Source of the DNA: Thermoplasmata archaeon | GTDB lineage: Archaea > Thermoplasmatota > Thermoplasmata > Sysuiplasmatales > Sysuiplasmataceae | Assembly: GCA_021811925.1 (NCBI GenBank) | Contig: JAKAPY010000093.1 | Location: forward strand, 1-6,729 | DNA length: 6,729 nucleotides | Reading direction: 5' to 3' | Shown here: piece by piece, positions 1 through 5,218 of the stretch | How positions within the stretch are numbered: the stretch's first letter is position 1 | Layout: every line of letters begins with the position of its first letter | Notes under the pieces: model-generated | The model's input: only the letters and a program-made list of their open reading frames with translations | Told to the model about the DNA's origin: nothing | Databases searched by the model: none | Position numbers and translations under genes: made by a program

Positions 1-944
1 AGGGCCAGTCCGAGCGTACCACCTACGAAAGCGAAAGGCAGTATGGGGAAGGCGGAGCCGATGAGATAGAACAGGCCCGTCTGCAGGCCCGCTTTCCTCG
101 GGTTCTCGCTGCTTTCCCTCGATCTTCCTAGCTTGTTTCTGACAAAGAAGTCTGTGGCATTTTCGCCTTCGCTTGCAATCGACTCGGCAGCCTGTGAAAT
201 GTATTCTCCCTTGAAACCCATGTCTTGCAGGAGGTCCTTCAGCCTGGTGACTTTCTCTTCGTGGCTTACAATATCTATTTCCCTTGCGACCCTGTCGCTC
301 TGCCTTTTCTCTATCTCCATGTGCGCTTTAGTCGACATGTAAGCCCCTATTGCCATGGACAGAGTGCCTGAAATACCTACAACAAGGCCTCCCGCCGCAA
401 CCAACACCGGCGTCTTGACGACCGGCTCAAGACCGGCCACTGCTGCGAGGACTTCTACGAGGCCGTCGCTCATGCCGTAGAAAACATCCCTGATGGACTC
501 AAGCCTGCCTGACATGCTCACAAGCTGGTTGGCGAAGTAGTCTTCATGCAGTATTTCATCCACAATTATTCCGTGGAGCTTTTCCGCATCTTCCTTGCCT
601 ATGCCGCTTTCAAGCAGAAAGTCCCTGTACTCGGTGATGACATTTTCCTCACCCCTCTCGAAAATGCGTATGACCATCGGAAGGCCGAAGAGCCTCCTGA
701 CCAGCTTTATGAAAAGAAGCTTGTAACGTGGATAGGTGTACGAGATATTCTCCTCCCCGAGCCTGGAAAGGAAATTCTTCCAGAATACAGCATGCCCTTT
801 CTCCATCTCGCTGAGCTGCGCAAGGTATCTCCCTGTCTCCTCGTTCTGTTCTGACTTCCCAAGGGCACCGTAGACGTTGCAGTCCTTGACCTCTTCCCTG
901 TAGAACCAGAGTGCTTTTTTCACTGCGACGCTGTTGTCCATCAT
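1..944 (-). CDS. Ferritin-like/VIT1-CCC1 fusion iron transporter (partial, C-terminus off the left edge)
   Basis: Membrane protein predicted to bind Fe(II)/Mn(II) and move it out of the cytoplasm. The frame is open from position 944 to the left edge (314 residues visible). Residues 1-140 form a rubrerythrin/ferritin-like four-helix domain with diiron-type ligands: E18, E48 and H51 (motif EMEKGH), glutamates around 96-105, then E130 and H133 (motif DEILHED). From about residue 150 a VIT1/CCC1 domain begins with SIRDVFYGMSDGLVEVLAAV, the usual first helix with its Asp-Gly pair. Hydrophobic segments follow at about 179-200 and 289-314, separated by a charged, Glu-rich cytoplasmic stretch (about 205-265) like the metal-binding insertion of VIT1. 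The same architecture is known as MbfA/erythrin-VIT, where bacterial members export iron. The start is uncertain: ATGATG at 944/941 is chosen because the diiron helix follows at a normal distance; an in-frame ATG at 983 would add 13 residues. It is divergent from hutU. Family call strong; metal and direction inferred. Confidence 0.88.
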   Translation of the reverse strand, partial: MMDNSVAVKKALWFYREEVKDCNVYGALGKSEQNEETGRYLAQLSEMEKGHAVFWKNFLSRLGEENISYTYPRYKLLFIKLVRRLFGLPMVIRIFERGEENVITEYRDFLLESGIGKEDAEKLHGIIVDEILHEDYFANQLVSMSGRLESIRDVFYGMSDGLVEVLAAVAGLEPVVKTPVLVAAGGLVVGISGTLSMAIGAYMSTKAHMEIEKRQSDRVAREIDIVSHEEKVTRLKDLLQDMGFKGEYISQAAESIASEGENATDFFVRNKLGRSRESSENPRKAGLQTGLFYLIGSAFPILPFAFVGGTLGLA

Positions 945-982
945 TATCGTAACCGGGGCAAGGCAAATTGAAACTGAATTCA

Positions 983-990
983 TTATTTAG
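983..990 (-). promoter_or_regulatory. Candidate TATA box for the ferritin-like/VIT gene
   Basis: The minus strand reads CTAAATAA here, in an otherwise GC-rich intergenic region. Archaeal TATA boxes lie about 25 bases before the transcript start, which would place that start near 960 and leave a leader of about 16 bases before the ATG at 944. If this box is used, the in-frame ATG at 983 would not be transcribed. A second AT-rich patch at 964-976 would instead give a leaderless transcript starting at 944. The assignment rests on composition and spacing only. Confidence 0.3.
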
Positions 991-1045
991 CCTTTCCTCA
1001 AGGGGCGGAGCGAACAGTGCAGCAAGGCGGGGAGGCGGCAACAAA

Positions 1046-1062
1046 CACTAAGAATTAAGAAG
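1046..1062 (+). promoter_or_regulatory. Candidate BRE/TATA element for leaderless hutU transcript
   Basis: An AT-rich stretch containing AAGAATTAAGA sits about 20-30 bases before the ATG at 1081. This is the spacing expected for an archaeal TATA box when transcription begins at or near the start codon. No Shine-Dalgarno-like sequence lies directly before 1081, which fits a leaderless mRNA. The box is a poor match to a canonical TTTATA core, so confidence is low. Confidence 0.33.
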
Positions 1063-1080
1063 ACATTGTTTACAGCGGTC

Positions 1081-2745
1081 ATGTCAATGGATCATGCAAC
1101 GGTAAGGTCGCCCAGGGGAAAATTGCTGAACTGCAAGGGATGGGGGCAGGAGGCGGCGCTCAGGCTGATTATGAACAACCTCGACCCGGAAGTGGCTGGC
1201 GATCCTGAGCATCTCATTGTATACGGTGGCAGGGGAAAGGCGGCGCGCAGTTGGGAGGCTTTTGACAGGATAGTGAATGCACTGAAAAGCATGGAAAATG
1301 ACGAAACTCTCCTTGTCCAGAGCGGTAAACCGGTCGGAATATTCAGGACTTCTTCCTCGATGCCCAGGGTTCTTATTGTGAATTCCCAGATCGTTCCGAG
1401 GTTCGCAACGGACGACATATTCTGGGACCTTGAGGCTAAGGGACTCACGATGTACGGCCAGATGACAGCAGGCTCCTGGATATACATCGGGACGCAGGGG
1501 ATTCTGCAGGGAACATACGAGACGCTGCATGCAATAGCCTCTCAGGCGTTCGGGGCCGAAACACTTGCATCCAAATGGATTCTGTCTTCAGGGCTCGGCG
1601 AGATGGGAGGGGCTCAGCCTCTCGCGATCACAATGAACGGGGGCGTCGGTATAATAGTCGAGGTGGACATTTCAAGGATAGAGCGCAGGCTCAGGGACAG
1701 GTATCTCGACACATGGACCAATAATCTGGACGAAGCCCTCAAGATGAAGGATGAGGCGCTTGCCTCGGGCCGCCCCCTGTCCATCGGCCTTCTCGGAAAT
1801 GCATGTGACATCTATACGGAGCTGGTTCGCAGGAAAATAGTGCCGGATATAGTCACGGATCAGACTGCCGCCCATGACATAATGCTCGGCTACATTCCCT
1901 CGGGCTACTCGCCAGCGGATGCAGATGTGCTGAGAAGGGAGAAGTCTGATGAGTACAAGCAGGCAGTCTACAGGAGCATCGTGCTCGAGACAGACGCGCT
2001 GCTCTGGTTCAAGTCCCAGGGAGCCTGTGTTTTTGATTATGGAAACGACATCAGGACCAGGGCGCAGGAGGGAGGGCTCAAGAACGCGTTCGAAATCGAG
2101 GGTTATGTGCCCGCGTACATCAGGCCCCTCTTCTCCATCGGCTCCGGACCTTTCAGATGGGTCGCACTTTCTGGCGACCCCGAAGACATAAGGAGGATTG
2201 ACAGCGAAATACTGCGCGAGTTTGACGATCCGCATCTCAGGAAATGGATTAACCTTGCATCCGAGAAGGTGCATTTCCAGGGTCTCCCCGCAAGGATATG
2301 CTACATGAAATACGGCGACAGGGAGAAGATGGGATTGATGATAAACAGGCTTGTGCGCAGCGGAGAAGTATCCGCGCCCGTCGCCATCGGCCGGGACCAT
2401 CACGACACAGGTTCGGTCGCGTCCCCCTACAGGGAGACTGAAAGGATGAAAGATGGAAGCGACGCAATTGCAGACTGGCCCATACTCAACGCGCTTCTCA
2501 ACGCAATCTCCGGAGCGACATGGGTCTCGGTTCACCATGGCGGCGGAACAGGCATAGGCAACTCGATCCATGCTGGTCTGGTTATAGTTGCCGACGGCAC
2601 GGATGAGCAGGCGGCGAAGATAAGTTCTGTCCTGAACGCCGATCCCGGTTTGGGCCTCATCAGGCACGCCGATGCGGGCTACGAGGCGTCGGCGGAGATG
2701 CTTAGAAAAGGGGTAAGGTTCAGATATTTCGGTGAGTCGGGATGA
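1081..2745 (+). CDS. hutU: Urocanate hydratase (urocanase)
   Basis: Cytosolic NAD+-dependent enzyme of histidine degradation; it hydrates urocanate to 4-imidazolone-5-propionate. At 554 residues it matches the usual length (about 550-560), and family motifs run end to end. Numbered from the ATG at 1081: YGGRGKAARSW at 48-58, then DETLLVQSGKPVGIF and MYGQMTAGSWIYIGTQGILQ; a Gly-rich dinucleotide-binding turn GLGEMGGAQ from 171; DQTAAHD; GLPARICY, whose Cys407 matches the conserved cysteine important in bacterial urocanase; DHHDTGSVASPYRETERM from 439; HHGGGTGIG from 485; and the C-terminal RHADAGYE. No key motif is missing. The frame allows a TTG start at 1066 (+5 residues) or an ATG at 1087 (-2); ATG 1081 fits a leaderless start. 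It overlaps the downstream acetyltransferase gene by ATGA, so the two probably share a transcript. hutH, hutI and the final-step gene are not in the window. Identification is close to certain. Confidence 0.97.
   Translation: MSMDHATVRSPRGKLLNCKGWGQEAALRLIMNNLDPEVAGDPEHLIVYGGRGKAARSWEAFDRIVNALKSMENDETLLVQSGKPVGIFRTSSSMPRVLIVNSQIVPRFATDDIFWDLEAKGLTMYGQMTAGSWIYIGTQGILQGTYETLHAIASQAFGAETLASKWILSSGLGEMGGAQPLAITMNGGVGIIVEVDISRIERRLRDRYLDTWTNNLDEALKMKDEALASGRPLSIGLLGNACDIYTELVRRKIVPDIVTDQTAAHDIMLGYIPSGYSPADADVLRREKSDEYKQAVYRSIVLETDALLWFKSQGACVFDYGNDIRTRAQEGGLKNAFEIEGYVPAYIRPLFSIGSGPFRWVALSGDPEDIRRIDSEILREFDDPHLRKWINLASEKVHFQGLPARICYMKYGDREKMGLMINRLVRSGEVSAPVAIGRDHHDTGSVASPYRETERMKDGSDAIADWPILNALLNAISGATWVSVHHGGGTGIGNSIHAGLVIVADGTDEQAAKISSVLNADPGLGLIRHADAGYEASAEMLRKGVRFRYFGESG
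2731..2735 (+). promoter_or_regulatory. Ribosome-binding site of the GNAT gene, inside hutU
   Basis: GGTGA lies six bases before the ATG at 2742, within the last codons of hutU. It is a good match to the archaeal 16S rRNA 3' end and fixes the start of the downstream gene. With the ATGA stop/start overlap it suggests translational coupling to hutU. Confidence 0.6.
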
Positions 2746-3530
2746 AATCGGCTTACATGAGACTTGCAGACAGGGGGGACGTTGACGACATCAGGAACAT
2801 GCTGCTGGAGGACAACGAAAATGACTACATCCCCGACATATTGGACGAGTGGGTGGCCGAAAAGGCCACCTACGTGGCAACTGACGGTGAGGAGATACTG
2901 GGAATGGCGCACAAGCATATGGCTCCTGACGGGAGTCTCTGGCTTGGTGGCCTGCGGGTGAGAAAGTCAGCGAGGAGACGGGGAATAGGAAGCACAATCT
3001 CGCAGTTCATGGCCAACCTGCCCGATTCAAATGTCACGAGGCTGCTGATTGACGAGGAAAACGAGGCGTCGATAGGGCTGACTCTCAAGACAGGTTACAG
3101 GATGAGGCTCACGGCCTCCATATGGGTGTCGGGCAACAGCACGGGAGAGATAGAAATGAACGAGCTGGACGGGGACAGCCTCAACCCTGGAAAGGAGTAC
3201 CATTTCGGCGCGCCCGATACACTTGTCCCCACTGCCTGGTACGGGTTCGAGCTGAATGAGAGAGCTGTGCTTGTTGCGAACGACTTCGGCCTCCGGTTTG
3301 TAGCGGACAGGGGAAGGAACGTGTTTCTGCTCAACGCGGAGCGCAAATCGGTGACACCACTGCTGCTCAGGAAGAGGGAACTGCTTGGGCACATCCCCGA
3401 GGGATATGTCTTATTCGGCCGGGCCGATGATGACTTCGGACCCCATGGATATGATCAGTCGCTCTGGGCAAAAAGGGTCGTTTTCTTTGAACACAGCAAG
3501 AATGCAACCGTTCACCGAGACAGCCTGTAG
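2742..3530 (+). CDS. GNAT-family N-acetyltransferase with an unassigned C-terminal half
   Basis: Predicted acetyl-CoA-dependent acetyltransferase of 262 residues; substrate unknown. The N-terminal half (about 5-128) is a GNAT fold: a beta strand carrying WLGGLRV (67-73), the acetyl-CoA pyrophosphate loop RRRGIG at 78-83 (the R/Q-x-x-G-x-G/A motif A), and ENEASIGLTLKTGY at 106-119, the usual Asn-x-x-Ser/Ala...Gly-Tyr/Phe motif B. The remaining 135 or so residues have no motif I recognise. They could be a degenerate second GNAT lobe, as in tandem GNAT proteins, because a single GNAT domain is only about 150 residues; this part shows no second pyrophosphate loop. The ATGA overlap with hutU and the upstream GGTGA support the start and suggest expression with histidine degradation. 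The 3' end overlaps the convergent pelota gene by 19 bases. Superfamily firm; function open. Confidence 0.87.
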   Translation: MKSAYMRLADRGDVDDIRNMLLEDNENDYIPDILDEWVAEKATYVATDGEEILGMAHKHMAPDGSLWLGGLRVRKSARRRGIGSTISQFMANLPDSNVTRLLIDEENEASIGLTLKTGYRMRLTASIWVSGNSTGEIEMNELDGDSLNPGKEYHFGAPDTLVPTAWYGFELNERAVLVANDFGLRFVADRGRNVFLLNAERKSVTPLLLRKRELLGHIPEGYVLFGRADDDFGPHGYDQSLWAKRVVFFEHSKNATVHRDSL

Positions 3531-4546
3531 CGCAGAATTGCAGCTATTCCGCCGAGCGATTCGATCTGCTTGCCCGGTTCCCAGCGTGATGTTACAATGA
3601 AGACGTTTGCGGCCTTCTCCTCCGCCCTTTTCATCATATCGTTGACATTTCCCTCCCTGAGAAGCCTGTCCGAAACAATCAGCAGCTCAACGGCGCCTGC
3701 CTCCAGGGCGGCTGCAACCTCGTTCATACCGTAGGTGCACGGCCCGTCACGCGCGATCTGTTCCTTCAGCCCTTCGACGACCCTTGCCTCCTCCGCCATA
3801 CGGACATCCTCCAGGAGTTTTGCGTTCTCGGGCTTGGACATCGCCTCCCTTATGCCTGCCATCCCTCCCTGGCCCGTGTGTATCAGCTGCGCATTGGTAA
3901 ATATCTCCGGCTCGACGGATTTGGCCTCCCTGACAAAATCGTCCTTGATGAATCCCGGCCCGACGACAATAACAGGCAGTCTAGGCATCGCCCTTACCTG
4001 CTCCAATATCTGTGAGAAGAAGTCCGACTTTTCCTTTTTGCCCGGGCTTTCCTTCATCGAGGTCGACTGTATGGTTGCGACCTCCTCCACCCCGAAACTC
4101 TTAAGCAGGGCAACTGTTGCCTCGCCGTATTCGACCGCCACTGCAATTATCTTAGCGTTTCCCTTTCCCGCAACTGCCTCCCTTATCCTATGGAGAATGT
4201 GCGAGGGCCAAACCTCCTTGCGGATGACGATGTCCGTGCCCTCCGTCACATTGAGCGTGTGGAATGAGCCAGTATCGAACGGCGCATCAATTATCCTGCC
4301 TGAAACGCGCAGCGTGTTCTGGAATTCCATGAATTCACACCTTTCGACTGAGAGGGAAATGAATACCCTCACCTTTTTCTCTCGCTCTGCCCTGATCGCG
4401 TCCTCCCTGGCCTCTTCCCTCCTGTAGGTGGATGCGCTGACAATGTCCCCCAGAAGTATGATGTTGTACAGGTGCCACAGGTCGTCCGGATTGGTCACGA
4501 GGACCTTCATCTCGCCCGTCTTCGGGTTCTGTTCAAGCAGCCTCAT
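3512..4546 (-). CDS. pelA: mRNA surveillance/ribosome rescue protein pelota (Dom34)
   Basis: Archaeal pelota, a paralogue of release factor aRF1. With aEF1A and then ABCE1 it enters the empty A site of stalled ribosomes and splits the subunits. The 344 residues are of normal length and show the three expected domains. Domain 1 (about 1-130, Lsm/SH3-like) includes DDLWHLYNIILLGDIVSASTYRRE (21-44). Domain 2 (about 131-260) includes the conserved VVGPGFIKDDF around PGF 197-199 and lacks the GGQ peptide-release motif of aRF1, as expected. Domain 3 (about 265-344) has TYGMNEVAAALEAGAVELL (271-289) and ends SLGGIAAILRYRL, typical of eRF1 domain 3. It is the last gene of the metG-PHP-pelA operon, nine bases after the PHP stop codon, with a GAGGG ribosome-binding site. 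Its 3' end overlaps the convergent GNAT gene, leaving no intergenic terminator. Identification is very secure. Confidence 0.96.
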   Translation of the reverse strand: MRLLEQNPKTGEMKVLVTNPDDLWHLYNIILLGDIVSASTYRREEAREDAIRAEREKKVRVFISLSVERCEFMEFQNTLRVSGRIIDAPFDTGSFHTLNVTEGTDIVIRKEVWPSHILHRIREAVAGKGNAKIIAVAVEYGEATVALLKSFGVEEVATIQSTSMKESPGKKEKSDFFSQILEQVRAMPRLPVIVVGPGFIKDDFVREAKSVEPEIFTNAQLIHTGQGGMAGIREAMSKPENAKLLEDVRMAEEARVVEGLKEQIARDGPCTYGMNEVAAALEAGAVELLIVSDRLLREGNVNDMMKRAEEKAANVFIVTSRWEPGKQIESLGGIAAILRYRLSR

Positions 4547-4552
4547 GACAAG

Positions 4553-4557
4553 CCCTC
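4553..4557 (-). promoter_or_regulatory. Ribosome-binding site of pelA overlapping the PHP stop codon
   Basis: On the minus strand GAGGG lies six bases before the pelota ATG and begins inside the TGA stop of the PHP gene (TGAGGG). This sets the pelA start and suggests that ribosomes finishing the PHP gene can reinitiate on pelA. Confidence 0.6.
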
Positions 4558-5218
4558 ATATGTGCTCCCTGCCCCTCTGGAAATATTCGCCCACTATCTT
4601 GAAGAGTGTACGCGCGCCGCCGAGCACATTCTGCCCGGTGCCCGAACCGGTGCACTTGCCCCCGGCGATTGCATCCAGTATGTCATCCACCCTCAAACCG
4701 TTCCCTTCGAGCACGGTGAAAGCCCTGCCCACCTCCGAGGGACCGTGCGAATCACTTCCGCCTGTTGAGCCGATGCCTTTTTCGCGGGCATAACGCTCCG
4801 CCCTCCTGTTACGGGAGTTCAGATTCCTGCCGTTGATGGTCTCAATTGCACTGACCCTCAAAGTCCGAAGGACGGCTTGGCCCGCTCCGGTGCCAAGGCG
4901 AAACGGGTGCGACGGAACGGCAACCCCTCCAAATGCAATCACTTTTTCAACCGTTTCTGCCATAGTACGTCCCCTGGGGAGATCCTCCTTTATGCCGAGG
5001 CAGAGCAGGTGCCCCTCGGCCGTCGACACTTCGGAGCCCGTGACAACGACCAGCCTGCCACCGGCGAGCTCCAGAGCCCGCTCCGACCCCCTTATGCTGT
5101 TATGGTCCGTCACGGCAATTCCATCCATGCCGTTCTTCAGGGCTGAGGCAATCGTCTCCTCCACGGTCGAAGAGGAGTCGGGGCTGAAGACTGTATGATT
5201 GTGAAGGTCAATTCTCAT
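4556..5218 (-). CDS. PHP-domain metal-dependent phosphoesterase
   Basis: Small cytosolic PHP-fold protein of 220 residues, expected to hydrolyse phosphoesters with a two- or three-metal centre. All usual ligands are visible: H6 and H8 (DLHNH), D14, H39 (VTDHNS), E63 (TGSEVST), H70 (EGHLL), H104 (PSHPF), and D156/H158 (GGSDSH). This resembles the stand-alone TrpH/YciV group, where characterised bacterial members act on nucleoside 3',5'-bisphosphates and RNA 5' ends; the substrate here is not shown. Histidinol-phosphatase is an alternative PHP activity, but these proteins are usually longer. The frame is open further upstream, but the start at 5218 is chosen because its ATGA overlaps the metG stop, the HxH motif follows at residue 6 as usual, and the 37 extra residues are a Cys/Arg-rich shadow of the MetRS frame. 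A GGGTG lies ten bases upstream, a rather long spacing. It sits between metG and pelA in one operon. Fold certain; role inferred. Confidence 0.9.
   Translation of the reverse strand: MRIDLHNHTVFSPDSSSTVEETIASALKNGMDGIAVTDHNSIRGSERALELAGGRLVVVTGSEVSTAEGHLLCLGIKEDLPRGRTMAETVEKVIAFGGVAVPSHPFRLGTGAGQAVLRTLRVSAIETINGRNLNSRNRRAERYAREKGIGSTGGSDSHGPSEVGRAFTVLEGNGLRVDDILDAIAGGKCTGSGTGQNVLGGARTLFKIVGEYFQRGREHI

Noticed and set aside
649..1044. Minus-strand open frame of 131 codons across the divergent intergenic region
   Set aside because: It overlaps the ferritin-like/VIT gene on the same strand in another frame, and its Arg/Gly-rich translation lacks motifs, whereas the other frame encodes a clear diiron domain.
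1672..2667. Long minus-strand open frame (331 codons) opposite hutU
   Set aside because: It lies wholly antisense to a strongly conserved urocanase, its translation shows no family motif, and such frames are common opposite GC-rich genes.
3735..4427. Plus-strand open frame of 230 codons opposite pelA
   Set aside because: Antisense to a confidently identified pelota; the Ser/Thr-rich translation with no motif is a typical shadow.
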